Assembly (NCBI GenBank): GCA_020847695.1
Contig: JADLBP010000187.1
Span: forward strand, 1-64,000
Reading direction: 5' to 3'
DNA length: 64,000 nt
Source: Planctomycetota bacterium
Lineage (GTDB): Bacteria > Planctomycetota > UBA1135 > GCA-002686595
Shown: in pieces, positions 53,575 to 62,475 of the stretch
How positions within the stretch are numbered: the first letter of the stretch is position 1
Layout: the number at the start of each line of letters is the position of its first letter
The notes under the pieces: generated by a model
What the model was told of the DNA's origin: nothing
Database searches by the model: none
What the model saw: only the letters and a program-made list of their open reading frames with translations
Position numbers and translations under genes: made by a program

Positions 53575-55146
53575 ATGATCGACGAGTGCGCGCGCGTCCC
53601 GGCCCCGACGAGGGCGCGAGCCCCGCGCGCTTGGCTCGCAACCTTGCTCGCGCTCTCGCTCGCGGGCCTCGCGAGCTGCGCCTCGTTCGACCAGGAGATC
53701 TACCTCGCGCCGGCGTATTCGCGCTACTCGCGCGCAGGCGGCGGCACCGAAGGCGAGCTCGTCGCCGGCGCGCTGCGTTTCCGCAACGAATCGCCGCGTG
53801 GCGCGCTGACGCACTGGGCGCTGCGACCGCTCGCGAGCCGCTACGACGAGCCGAACGGCGACAGCATCACGCGCTTCCTCGTCCCGCTCGGCTCGATCAC
53901 CCGCCGCGGCGACGAGCACGTCAACCAACTGCTGCCGGTGTGGCGCTACCAGAGCGAGCTCGACGCCGACGGCCAACGCGCGTGGAAGTTCCTCTCGCTG
54001 CCCGGGATCTTCTGGTCGCAGGACGCGAGCGGCCGGATCGTCCGCGCGTTCTTCCCGTTCGGCGGCGTGATCGAGAACTTCGCGACCTTCGACAAGATCG
54101 TCTTCGTGCTCTTCCCGCTCTACCTGCGCACCGAGCGCGAAGGGCGGATCTCCACCAACTGGCTGTTCCCCTTCTTCAACCGCACCACCGGAACCGGCGG
54201 CACCAGCGGCCGCATCTGGCCGTTCTTCGGGCACAACCGCATCGAGGGCAGCTACGACCGCTGGTTCTTCTTGTGGCCGTTCTTCCATTCGCAGGAGAAC
54301 GACCTCGCGAAGCCCGCGGACGCGCGCGAGCGGAGCTGGATGTTCTGGCCACTGTTCGGGCACACCTCGCGCGGCAGCTACGACGCGTGGACGTGGCTCT
54401 GGCCGTTCTTCGGCTACGCGCGCGACACCGAGACCGGCTTCTGGGCGTGGGACGGACCGTGGCCGCTGGTCCGCGTGCACGGCGGCGGTCGCCATCCGCC
54501 TTCGGAGGAGCGCGTGCGCTTCTGGCCGTTCTACTCGCGCTACAAGGGCGACGGTCTGGAGAAGCGGAACTACCTCTGGCCGATCGTGCAGATCAGCACC
54601 GAGGACTACCCCGACCGCGTGCGGCGCGCGACGTACGTCTTGCCGGTATGGCAACGCTGGACGGAGCTCGCCGCCGACGGCGGTGAGGAGAGCTGGACCA
54701 AGCTCTGGCCGCTCTACCAGGACTTCCACGGGCGCAGCGGCGATCGGGTCGCGTTCCCCGCGCTCAATCCGCTCTGGCACCTGCCGGTGATCGACGACCA
54801 CTACGCGTGGATCTACGAGCTCTGGACCGCCGAGACCGAAGTCGGCGGCGAGGTGCGCCACGAGCGCGCGTGGGGCGGGATCTACCGGCGCGAGCGCGAT
54901 CGCCACGAGGATCGCTCCTACCTGCTCGGGCTCTGGTCGCGACGCCGTTACGTCGACCGAGGCGCGACGGTCGAAGCGCACTCCGCGTTGCTCGGCCTGT
55001 TCCGCTGGGAGACCCGCAGCGACGTCGACGACGTCGACTGGCTGGCGCCGGCGTTCCCGGGGCCGGGTTGGCCGCTGGAGCGATCGCGCGAGGAACTGCC
55101 TCTCGATGGGAGCGCGCGCTTGGTAGAAGGAGGCGCGCTGCCGTGA
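53575..55146 (+). CDS. Lipoprotein with hydrophobic-W-P repeats, Mla-linked
   Basis: This is a 523-residue protein with a long basic N-region, a hydrophobic signal segment (~19-34) and lipobox GLASC (Cys35). From residue ~159 to ~405 a short motif, hydrophobic-W/F-P-hydrophobic-aromatic (LWPFF, IWPFF, FWPLF, LWPLY and similar), recurs about a dozen times every 16-22 residues, with charged Gly/Asp turns between. This suggests a regular beta-strand architecture with aromatic belts. I know no named family for it. Its TGA overlaps the mlaE GTG (GTGA), so it is made with the transporter. I infer an outer-membrane or periplasmic partner of Mla-type lipid transport, unproven. Confidence 0.75.
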   Translation: MIDECARVPAPTRARAPRAWLATLLALSLAGLASCASFDQEIYLAPAYSRYSRAGGGTEGELVAGALRFRNESPRGALTHWALRPLASRYDEPNGDSITRFLVPLGSITRRGDEHVNQLLPVWRYQSELDADGQRAWKFLSLPGIFWSQDASGRIVRAFFPFGGVIENFATFDKIVFVLFPLYLRTEREGRISTNWLFPFFNRTTGTGGTSGRIWPFFGHNRIEGSYDRWFFLWPFFHSQENDLAKPADARERSWMFWPLFGHTSRGSYDAWTWLWPFFGYARDTETGFWAWDGPWPLVRVHGGGRHPPSEERVRFWPFYSRYKGDGLEKRNYLWPIVQISTEDYPDRVRRATYVLPVWQRWTELAADGGEESWTKLWPLYQDFHGRSGDRVAFPALNPLWHLPVIDDHYAWIYELWTAETEVGGEVRHERAWGGIYRRERDRHEDRSYLLGLWSRRRYVDRGATVEAHSALLGLFRWETRSDVDDVDWLAPAFPGPGWPLERSREELPLDGSARLVEGGALP

Positions 55147-55922
55147 TCTCCGTCTTCACCGCGTTCCTCGCCGACATCGGCTACCTGCTCGACCTCCTCG
55201 TCCAGGTCGTGTTGCGCTTCGGCGCGATCGTCAAACGGCGTGCGCTGATCCTGGAGCAGCTCTGGCAGGCCGGGATCAAGGTCGTGCACGTCGTGCTGCT
55301 GGTCGGCGTGTTCATCGGGATGATCGTGTCGCTGCAGACCGGGCTCGAGCTCGCCCGCTTCGGCCAGCAGGACCAGATCGGCACGATCGTCGCGATCTCG
55401 ATGTGCCGCGAGATGGGCCCGTTCATCACCGCGACGATCCTCGCGGCGACCGTCGGCAGCGCGCTCGCGGCGGAGATCGGCACGATGGCGGTCAGCGAAG
55501 AGCTCTCGGCGCTCGAGGTGATGTCGATCGACCGCATCGCGCTGCTGGTGATGCCGCGGGTGATCGCGCTCGCGATCATGTGCCCGCTGTTGACCGTGCT
55601 GTGCGACGCGGTCGGCATCGTCGGCGGCGGGTTCGTCGCCGACTCGCAGCTCAACGTCGGCCTCTCGCTCTACTGGGACTCGGTGATCGACGCGCTCCAG
55701 GACACCAACTTCTTCCTGGAGCTGCCGAAGGACGTCTACTCGGGCCTGTTCAAGTCGTTCTGCTTCGGTGCGATCGTCGCGGTGATCTCGTGCGGCGCGG
55801 GCTTGCGCGCGACCGCCGGGGCGCTCGGCGTCGGCAACGCGACGCGCAAGGCGGTGCGAGACTCGATCATCGCGATCATCGTCGCCAACTACTTCATGTC
55901 GTGGCTCTTCTTCCAAGCGTGA
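55143..55922 (+). CDS. mlaE: Mla-type lipid ABC transporter permease
   Basis: This 259-residue MlaE/YrbE permease is embedded in the inner membrane with about five helices. The family motif EEMGPF-like region here reads MCREMGPFITATILAATVGSALAAEIGTM, followed by SEELSALEVMSIDR. The start is a GTG inside the stop of the preceding lipoprotein gene. It forms a complex with MlaF and MlaD to move phospholipids between membranes. Confidence 0.95.
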   Translation: MISVFTAFLADIGYLLDLLVQVVLRFGAIVKRRALILEQLWQAGIKVVHVVLLVGVFIGMIVSLQTGLELARFGQQDQIGTIVAISMCREMGPFITATILAATVGSALAAEIGTMAVSEELSALEVMSIDRIALLVMPRVIALAIMCPLLTVLCDAVGIVGGGFVADSQLNVGLSLYWDSVIDALQDTNFFLELPKDVYSGLFKSFCFGAIVAVISCGAGLRATAGALGVGNATRKAVRDSIIAIIVANYFMSWLFFQA

Positions 55923-55948
55923 GCATGGCGAGCGTGAGCATGGCGAGC
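55919..55948. repeat. 15-nt tandem duplication at the mlaF start
   Basis: gtgagcatggcgagc is present twice without gap, at 55919-55933 and 55934-55948, in frame with mlaF. It creates two GTG and two ATG candidates; the first GTG overlaps the mlaE stop. Confidence 0.9.
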
Positions 55949-56743
55949 GACGACACGGCAGACGACCGAGCGACGAACGCGGGCCTGGACGCGACCAAGT
56001 CCAGCGCGGACGTGATCATCCGCTTCCGCGACGTCCACAAGGCGTTCGGCGCGCGCAAGGTGCTCGCCGGGCTGAACCTCGAGGTCCACCGCGGCGAGAC
56101 GTTCTGCATCATGGGCCCGTCGGGTTGCGGCAAGTCGGTGACGCTGCGCCACGTGATCGGGCTCTTGAAGCAGGACTCCGGCCTGGTCGAGGTCGAGGGC
56201 AACGACATGTCCAAGATCTCGCGCAAGGAGCTGCGCGAGATGCGCTCGCGGATGGGGTACGTCTTCCAGGAAGCCGCGCTGCTGAACTGGCTGACCGCCG
56301 GCGCCAACGTCGCGCTGCCGTTGCGCGAGACGACCACGCTCTCCGAGGCGGAGATCGAGCGCAAGGTGCGCGAGAAGCTCGAGCTCGTGCGCGTCCCCGA
56401 CGCCTACGAAAAGCTGCCGAGCGAGCTCTCCGGCGGCATGAAGAAGCGCGTCGGCCTCGCTCGCGCGCTGATCACCGATCCCGAGCTCATCCTCTACGAC
56501 GAGCCGACCGCCGGCCTCGACCCGGAGATCTCGTCGTCGATCAATCACTTGATCCGCGAGCTCGCGGATCGACTGCACGTCACCGGACTCGTCGTCACGC
56601 ACCACATCGGCTGCATCAAGACGGTCGGCGATCGCGTCGGCCTGCTCGACGGCGGCGTGTTGAAGTACGTCTCGACGCCCGCGGAGTTCCTCGCCTCGCA
56701 GGAACCGCGCTTGGTCCAGTTCCTCGGCGATCGTCTCGACTAG
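55925..56743 (+). CDS. mlaF: Mla-type lipid ABC transporter ATPase
   Basis: This is an about 272-residue ABC ATPase. It has Walker A GPSGCGKS, the signature LSGGMKKRVGLARAL (MKKR is typical of MlaF) and Walker B ILYDEPTAGLDP with a downstream H-loop THH. The start is uncertain among GTG 55919, ATG 55925 and ATG 55940 because of a 15-nt duplication; the first ~35 residues are a charged, unconserved leader. It overlaps or abuts mlaE. Confidence 0.95.
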   Translation: MASVSMASDDTADDRATNAGLDATKSSADVIIRFRDVHKAFGARKVLAGLNLEVHRGETFCIMGPSGCGKSVTLRHVIGLLKQDSGLVEVEGNDMSKISRKELREMRSRMGYVFQEAALLNWLTAGANVALPLRETTTLSEAEIERKVREKLELVRVPDAYEKLPSELSGGMKKRVGLARALITDPELILYDEPTAGLDPEISSSINHLIRELADRLHVTGLVVTHHIGCIKTVGDRVGLLDGGVLKYVSTPAEFLASQEPRLVQFLGDRLD

Positions 56744-56756
56744 CGGATCCCCCACC

Positions 56757-57941
56757 ATGGAAACTCGACGTCAAATGCTCCTCGGCGGCTTCTTCGTGGC
56801 CGTCCTCTTGGTGCTGGGCTACTACACGCTCTTCCTGACCGACTTCTCGCTGTTCAAGGAGCGCTTCGGCTTCACGGTGTACTTCCCGGAAGCGTACGGG
56901 CTGCGCCAAGGCGACGCGGTGCTGGTCGCGGGCATCCGCCAGGGGCGCGTCAAGGACATGAGCTACGACCCCACCGCGGAGTACGTCCGGCGCGTGACGG
57001 TGACGATGCTGATGGACCAGCCGGTCGAGTTGCGCGACGGCTTCTCGATCGCGATCACCGACGCGACGCTGCTCGGCGGCAAGAACATAGAGATCGATCC
57101 GGGCCCGGCGGGCGGCGCGGTCGTCGCGACCGACGCGACGCTCTTCGGCAAGATCGAGCGAGGCGCACTCGGATCGCTCGGCGCGTTCATCGACGAGAAC
57201 GGAGCGCGCTTCGAGGAGATCGTCGCGAACATCGACGTCGTCGTCGCCGACTTGAAGAACGGCAAGGGCACGTTCGGCAGGCTGCTGCGCGACGACGCGC
57301 TCGCCGATCAGTTCGGGAGCGCGGTCACCAAGGTCGAGTCGACGTTCGACTCCGCGTCGCAGATCGCCGCCGACATCAAGGCCGGCAAGGGAACGCTCGG
57401 CAAGCTCGTCAACGACGAAGACCTGTACGGAAAGGTCACCGAGATCGCGGATCGGCTGAAGGAGATCGGCGACGATCTCAGCGCGGTCACCAAGGACGTC
57501 AACGCGGGCAAGGGCACGCTCGGCCGCCTGGTGAAGGACGAAGCGCTCGCCGACGAGGTGACCAAGGCGGTCCAGCAGATCCGCGAGATCACGGCGAAGA
57601 TCAACGACGGCCAGGGCACGCTCGGCAAGCTCGTCGTCGACCCGACGCTCTACGACGACGCCCAAGCGGTCGTCGCGAAGCTCAAGAACGGCGAGGGCAC
57701 GATCGGCAAGCTGCTCTCGAACGAAGAGCTCTACGACAAGCTCGCGCAGGTCGCGGACGACCTCGCGCTCGCGAGCGACGCGCTCAAGACCGGCCGCGGC
57801 ACGCTCGGCAAGCTGATCATGGACGACGAGCTCTTCGAGCAAGTCTCCAAGGCGCTCGCGACGGTCACGCGCACGCTCGAGGAGTACCGCGAGGCCGCGC
57901 CGATCACGACGTTCACGTCGGTGCTGTTCAGCGCGTTCTGA
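56757..57941 (+). CDS. mlaD: MCE-domain lipid-binding protein with GxGT repeats
   Basis: This is a 394-residue MlaD/MCE protein. It has one N-terminal membrane helix (7-27) and an MCE domain (~37-118, with the VLVAGIRQGRVKDM turn). A long helical C-terminal region carries six GxGT-hydrophobic-G-K/R-L motifs starting at residues 169, 210, 251, 285, 312 and 346. MCE proteins form hexamers that pass lipids across the periplasm; the long repeat region may extend the tube. It follows mlaF by 13 nt. Confidence 0.93.
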   Translation: METRRQMLLGGFFVAVLLVLGYYTLFLTDFSLFKERFGFTVYFPEAYGLRQGDAVLVAGIRQGRVKDMSYDPTAEYVRRVTVTMLMDQPVELRDGFSIAITDATLLGGKNIEIDPGPAGGAVVATDATLFGKIERGALGSLGAFIDENGARFEEIVANIDVVVADLKNGKGTFGRLLRDDALADQFGSAVTKVESTFDSASQIAADIKAGKGTLGKLVNDEDLYGKVTEIADRLKEIGDDLSAVTKDVNAGKGTLGRLVKDEALADEVTKAVQQIREITAKINDGQGTLGKLVVDPTLYDDAQAVVAKLKNGEGTIGKLLSNEELYDKLAQVADDLALASDALKTGRGTLGKLIMDDELFEQVSKALATVTRTLEEYREAAPITTFTSVLFSAF

Positions 57942-58022
57942 GCGACGGGCGCGAGCCCACCCCGCGTCGGACTCGCCGCGGCTTCCGCGCGCGCTCCGGG
58001 GCGTGCTCCGGGTGCGCGCGAC

Positions 58023-58042
58023 GGGGCGCGAGCGCGCGCCCC
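58023..58042. terminator. Hairpin between convergent mlaD and CoA-binding gene
   Basis: The perfect 8-bp stem ggggcgcg/cgcgcccc with a 4-nt loop lies between two convergent genes. It has no T-tract on either strand. Confidence 0.5.
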
Positions 58043-58085
58043 GCGGCCGACCGCGCTCTCGCTCGGGCCGCCTTGGCACCCGTGC

Positions 58086-58490
58086 TCAGCGCTCGCGATA
58101 GCCGAGCGACACCAAGAGGCACGGCCCGTTCGCGATCACGCTGAGCCCGAGCTCCTCGGCGCGCGCGACCGCCTTCGGGCTCTCGGCGCCGGGCTGCATC
58201 CAAAGCCGCGTGATGCCGAGCTTCGCCGCTTCCTCGACCAGTTTCTCGGTCACCGGCGGCGGCGTCACGATCGAGAGCCCGTGGATCGCCTTCGGCAGCT
58301 TCGCGAGCTCGGTCACCGTCGGCGCGCCTTCGATGTCGGTCTCGCGCGGGTGCACCGCGAAGACCTCGCGCGCATGCTGCTGGTAGCAGCGCAGCACCTT
58401 GTTGCCGTACTTCTCGCGGTTGGAGGAAGCGCCGGCGACCGCGTAGGTCTGGCCGGCGAGGAAGTCCTTGATGCGCGCGTCGAGGTTCAT
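58086..58490 (-). CDS. CoA-binding (YccU-like) protein
   Basis: This 134-residue Rossmann-fold protein of the CoA_binding_2 type (YccU family) has TYAVAGASSNREKYGNKVLRCY at the N-terminus and LWMQPGAES near the end. The molecular role in bacteria is not defined. The ATG at 58490 gives the normal family length. It diverges from the DinB-fold gene. Confidence 0.88.
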   Translation of the reverse strand: MNLDARIKDFLAGQTYAVAGASSNREKYGNKVLRCYQQHAREVFAVHPRETDIEGAPTVTELAKLPKAIHGLSIVTPPPVTEKLVEEAAKLGITRLWMQPGAESPKAVARAEELGLSVIANGPCLLVSLGYRER

Positions 58491-58556
58491 GGAGCTCACA
58501 GCGTGGGACGTGCGTGAAGCCTCTGCAAGGGGGCTACGTCGCGCACGCCGAGCGTC

Positions 58557-58577
58557 TAGCATGCGCACCGAAAGGAA
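58557..58577 (+). promoter_or_regulatory. -10 box and RBS of the DinB-fold gene
   Basis: TAGCAT (58557-58562) and, 8 nt further, AAAGGAA (58571-58577) precede the ATG at 58584. Unlike several neighbours this gene keeps a short Shine-Dalgarno leader. Confidence 0.4.
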
Positions 58578-58583
58578 CCCACC

Positions 58584-59102
58584 ATGTCGATCGCCCAGAG
58601 TCTGCTCGCGGAGCTCGATCACGAGCTCGCCGTCACCCGCAAGGTCCTCGAACGCGTCCCCGAATCCCGTTTCGCGTGGAAGCCGCACTCGAAGTCGATG
58701 AGCCTGCACGATCTCGCGGGCCACACCGCGGGGATCCTCGGTTGGGGCGGGATGACCCTCGCGACGACCGAGCTCGATCTCTCCGCCCCCTTCACGCCGC
58801 CGCGCTTCGAATCGACGGCTCACGTGCTCGCCGAGCTCGATCGCAACGGCGCGAGCTACCGCGCGGCGCTGGTCAAGGCGACCGACGCCGACCTCGGCGT
58901 GCCGTGGACGCTCAAGGCCGGCGCGCAGGTCTTCTTCAGCCAGCCGCGCGCCGGCGTGCTGCGCGGCTTCGTGATGAATCACCTGATCCACCACCGCGGC
59001 CAGCTCTCGGTCTACCTGCGCCTGCTCGACGTGCCGGTTCCGTCGATCTACGGTCCCTCGGCCGACGACAACCCGATGGGCGTCGGCAAGCACGCGTCCT
59101 AG
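58584..59102 (+). CDS. DinB-fold metalloprotein
   Basis: This is a 172-residue four-helix-bundle protein. The metal-site His triad is visible as H47 (AGHTAG), H133 and H137 (NHLIHHRGQL). Family members include thiol transferases and stress-linked enzymes; the substrate here is unknown. Its stop overlaps the convergent methyltransferase gene by 4 nt. Confidence 0.9.
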   Translation: MSIAQSLLAELDHELAVTRKVLERVPESRFAWKPHSKSMSLHDLAGHTAGILGWGGMTLATTELDLSAPFTPPRFESTAHVLAELDRNGASYRAALVKATDADLGVPWTLKAGAQVFFSQPRAGVLRGFVMNHLIHHRGQLSVYLRLLDVPVPSIYGPSADDNPMGVGKHAS

Positions 59103-60361
59103 CAGTCGGCGAGATGCGGGCGGTAGAGCGCTTCGAGCCGCAGGAGCTCGAGCGCCGCCGCCCGCGCCGTCGCACGTGCCATCGGCGCCGCGAGCGAGCG
59201 CTCGCCGAGCGCGCGCACGACCGCGCCGAGTCGGACCGGCTCGCGCTGGTGCTCGAGCGCGAGCAGAGCCTGCGCGAGCGGCCCGTTCTCGAGCTTCAGC
59301 GGCTCGCGCCGCCGCACCTGGAGCGCGAGCGACTCGACGCGCTCGCGATCGCGCAGGTTGCGCCGCTCGATCCGCAACGACGCTTCGGGATTCCACGCGA
59401 GCGGCTCGTCGTCGCGCGCGTTCGCGTCGAGCGGCGCGCGCGGCGCGTTGCCGGGGAGCGCGAGCACGAGCTCGAGGCTCGGCCGCCACGCGAGCTCGTC
59501 GACCAACGCGAATCGCCGCGCGGCGGGGAGGCGCGCGATGCGCTCGCGCAGCGGACCCGCGGGCACCAGCGACTCCGCGTCCCAATCCGCGGGCTCCGCC
59601 CAGCGCAGGAACTCGAGCCCCGCGCGCTCGCAGAGCGCGAAGAGCCCCGGCACGTCGTAGCTCGTCTCGTGCACGTTGAGGTAGCGATCGACGAACTCGA
59701 CGTCGCCGATCGTGCGTTGATCGCTCCACGGCCCGTGCATCAGCGGCGCGCTCTCGACGCCGGCGACCAGCGCGCGGCCGACGCGCAGCCGCTCCTCGAG
59801 CGGGAGCTCGCGCGGCGCGACCGCGTCGATCGCGCGCACCAGTCGATGGAGCGATTCGCGTCCGCGCCGGCCGTAGACCATCAGCGAGAGCACGCCGTGC
59901 GGCGCGAGCACGTTCGCGAGTCGCCGCAGTCCGACCTCGGGATCGGCGAGGTGATGCACGACACCCGACGAGAGCACGACGTCGAAACCTCCCGGCGGCA
60001 CGTCGAGTCCCGCGAGCGTCATCAGGTCGACCTCGGCGAGCCGCACGTTGGCGAGGCCGCGGCGCGCGACCTCCGCGCGCGCGTGCTCGAGCGCCGGACC
60101 GCAGAGATCGATGCCGAGGAAGTCGACGTCGGGCTGCAGCGCCGCCGCGCCGATCAGCCCGACGCCGCGGCCGCAGCCGGCGTCGAGCACTGTCAGCGGA
60201 CGCCCGGCGGGCCGGCCGCGCTCGCCGTACGACAGCAGCAGGCGTGCGTCGGTCGCCTGGCGGAAGGTCGGCGCTCCGGCGGGATACGGGAAGGCGCTGT
60301 ACATCGCACGCACGGCTTCGGTGATCGCGTCCATGCGGATCTTGTCGGCCCGCGCGCGCAT
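59099..60361 (-). CDS. SAM-dependent methyltransferase, class I
   Basis: This is a 420-residue protein. The SAM-binding motif I VLDAGCGRGVG lies near residues 58-68. Acidic motif II (FLGID) and SSGVVHHLADPE follow. The C-terminal ~170 residues are Arg/Leu-rich and of unknown role. Another start nine codons downstream (the Met of MDAITEAV) is possible. The substrate is unknown. Confidence 0.8.
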   Translation of the reverse strand: MRARADKIRMDAITEAVRAMYSAFPYPAGAPTFRQATDARLLLSYGERGRPAGRPLTVLDAGCGRGVGLIGAAALQPDVDFLGIDLCGPALEHARAEVARRGLANVRLAEVDLMTLAGLDVPPGGFDVVLSSGVVHHLADPEVGLRRLANVLAPHGVLSLMVYGRRGRESLHRLVRAIDAVAPRELPLEERLRVGRALVAGVESAPLMHGPWSDQRTIGDVEFVDRYLNVHETSYDVPGLFALCERAGLEFLRWAEPADWDAESLVPAGPLRERIARLPAARRFALVDELAWRPSLELVLALPGNAPRAPLDANARDDEPLAWNPEASLRIERRNLRDRERVESLALQVRRREPLKLENGPLAQALLALEHQREPVRLGAVVRALGERSLAAPMARATARAAALELLRLEALYRPHLADC

Positions 60362-60500
60362 CGCACTCCCCCGCGGGCCGCTCGGACGTGCCGCGGCCGG
60401 GATTGCGCTCGCGCGAGCGGCCCGCGCGACGACTCGGGCGCCCGACGCTCGCGTGTACGCACCGGAGCAGGGCGAGCTCGGCCCGCGCGGGCCGCGCTGC

Positions 60501-60506
60501 TAGACT
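60501..60506 (+). promoter_or_regulatory. -10 box of the YebC-family gene
   Basis: TAGACT ends 6 nt before the ATG at 60513, and no -35 is evident. The spacing suggests a leaderless mRNA. Confidence 0.4.
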
Positions 60507-60512
60507 GCGGGG

Positions 60513-61214
60513 ATGGGTCGACAGTGGCTGCAGAAGAAGCGTGAGATCAACGCCAGCAAGCGGGCGAAGATCACCACCAAGCTCGTGCGTGAAGTGACGA
60601 TCGCCGCCAAGCTCGGTTCGCCCGATCCGAGCATGAATGCGAGGCTCGCGGTCGCGGTCGAAGCGGCGCGCAAGGCGTCGGTGTCGAACGACGTGATCGC
60701 CCGCGCGATCAAAAAGGGCTCCGGCGTCGGCGAAGCGAGCGCCGAGCTCGCGCTCGTCACCTTCGAAGGCATGTCGCCGCAGGGCGTGCCGGTGATCGTC
60801 GAGTGCCTGACCGACAACCGCAATCGCACGGCGCCGGACATGCGCGCGCTGTTCCGCGACGGGCAGTTCGGCGCAAAGGTGATGTTCTTCTTCGATCACG
60901 TCGGGATGATCGAGGCGACGCACCCGACCGCGGGCCTCGACCTCGAAACCGTCGCGATCGAGGCGGGCGCGCAGGAGGTCGAGCCCGGCGAGGCGTCCGA
61001 CGAGGGCAGCGCGGCGCACTTCTACACCGACCCGAAGGACCTCGACTCGACGACCGCGTACCTGCGCGCCAACGGCTGGTCGGTGGTGCAATCGGAGATG
61101 GGCTACAAGCCGAAAGAGCCCGCGAAACTCGCCCCCGAGGTCCGCCACGCGCACGAGACGTTCCTCGAGACGATCGACGACCACGACGACTGCCACCGGA
61201 TCTACACCGCGTGA
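60513..61214 (+). CDS. YebC/PmpR/TACO1-family protein
   Basis: This 233-residue protein starts MGRQWLQKKREINASKRAK, a variant of the usual MAGHSKW... start. The YebC core (NARLAVAVEAARKASVSNDVIARAIKKGSG and FEGMSPQGVPVIVECLTDN) is intact. Members act as transcription regulators or help ribosomes translate polyproline stretches. It stands alone. Confidence 0.95.
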   Translation: MGRQWLQKKREINASKRAKITTKLVREVTIAAKLGSPDPSMNARLAVAVEAARKASVSNDVIARAIKKGSGVGEASAELALVTFEGMSPQGVPVIVECLTDNRNRTAPDMRALFRDGQFGAKVMFFFDHVGMIEATHPTAGLDLETVAIEAGAQEVEPGEASDEGSAAHFYTDPKDLDSTTAYLRANGWSVVQSEMGYKPKEPAKLAPEVRHAHETFLETIDDHDDCHRIYTA

Positions 61215-61298
61215 TCCCGGGCCCCGGCGGGCGCGGGTGAGGTGCTCGCGGCCGGCGCGCACGCGCAGCTCGGGCCGCACCTGGCGCTCCGGACTTCG

Positions 61299-62414
61299 TC
61301 AGAGCTCGCGCAGCAGGACGTCGGCGATGCGCTGCGACGCGCGGCCGTCGCCGTAGGGATTGGGCGCGGGCGGCGCGCTCGCGCGCGAAAGCGACAGCGC
61401 GCGGTCGAGCTCGGGCACGAGCGCCGCGCGCGACGTGCCGACCAGCCGCGCGAGCCCCTGCTCGATCGCTTCCGGCCGCTCGGTCGCCGCGCGCGTGACG
61501 AGGACAGGCACGCCGAGCGTCGGAGCTTCCTCCTGGATGCCGCCGGAATCGGTGACGATCACGGTCGCGCGCGCGAGCAGCGCGACGAACGGCAGGTACT
61601 CGAGCGGTCGGACGAGGTGGATCCGCGGGTGACCGCCGAGCAGCTCGTGCACCGGCGCGCGCACGTTCGGATTGAGATGCACCGGATAGACGAGCACCGT
61701 GTCCTCGCGGCGGTCGACGACCTCGCGCAGCGCCGAACAGAGCTCGCGCAGCGGCGGACCGAAGCTCTCGCGGCGATGGCCGGTGACCAGCACGAGCTTG
61801 CGGCCCTCGAGCGCGCCGCTCGGCAGGTCGGGGATCGTCGGCGGGCGCACGCGATTGCGTTCGAGCGCGAGCTCGAGCGCGTCGACCACCGTGTTGCCGA
61901 CGACGTGGATCGCGCTCTCCAGCACGCGCTCGGCGCGCAGGTTCTCGGCGGCGCGCGCGGTCGGCGCGAAGCACCAACGCGCGAGCGGATCGGTCAAGCG
62001 CCGGTTCATCTCCTCCGGCCACGGCGCGGCGAGGTCGTGCGTGCGCAGGCCCGCTTCGACGTGACCGACCGGGACGCCGGCGTAGAACGCGGCGAGCGTC
62101 GACGCGAGGCACGTCGTCGTGTCGCCGTGGACGAGCACCGCGTCGGGCGCGAGGTCGCGCAGCACGTCGCGCACGCCGAGCAGCACGCGCGCGGTGACGT
62201 CGGCGAGCGTCTGGTCGGGTCGCATCAGGTCGAGATCGACGTCGGGCCGCAGATCGAACGCCGCGCAGACCTGGTCGAGCATCTCGCGGTGCTGCGCGGT
62301 CGCGACGAAGAGCGCTTCGCAGCGCGGCCTGCGGCGCAGCTCGAGCAGCACCGGCGCCATCTTGATCGCCTCGGGTCGCGTCCCGACGATCACCGCGATG
62401 CGACGCGGGCTCAC
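61299..62414 (-). CDS. wecB: UDP-N-acetylglucosamine 2-epimerase, non-hydrolysing
   Basis: This 371-residue enzyme converts UDP-GlcNAc to UDP-ManNAc for surface polysaccharide. It has GTRPEAIKMAPV, VHGDTTTC, VGHVEAGLRTHD and the SGGIQEEAPTLGVP motif. GTG at 62414 gives the family start. It lies 61 nt after the GT2 gene on the same strand. Confidence 0.95.
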   Translation of the reverse strand: MSPRRIAVIVGTRPEAIKMAPVLLELRRRPRCEALFVATAQHREMLDQVCAAFDLRPDVDLDLMRPDQTLADVTARVLLGVRDVLRDLAPDAVLVHGDTTTCLASTLAAFYAGVPVGHVEAGLRTHDLAAPWPEEMNRRLTDPLARWCFAPTARAAENLRAERVLESAIHVVGNTVVDALELALERNRVRPPTIPDLPSGALEGRKLVLVTGHRRESFGPPLRELCSALREVVDRREDTVLVYPVHLNPNVRAPVHELLGGHPRIHLVRPLEYLPFVALLARATVIVTDSGGIQEEAPTLGVPVLVTRAATERPEAIEQGLARLVGTSRAALVPELDRALSLSRASAPPAPNPYGDGRASQRIADVLLREL

Positions 62415-62475
62415 GGCGTCGCGATTCCTGCGTGACGCCGGATCGCCAACCGCGCGCCACCTGCGCGACGCGCGC

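Noticed and set aside
53308-54981. A 557-codon frame antisense to the WP-repeat lipoprotein
   Set aside because: The plus-strand frame has a signal peptide, lipobox, regular repeats and a coupled mlaE; the antisense frame is Arg/Ala/Val low complexity.
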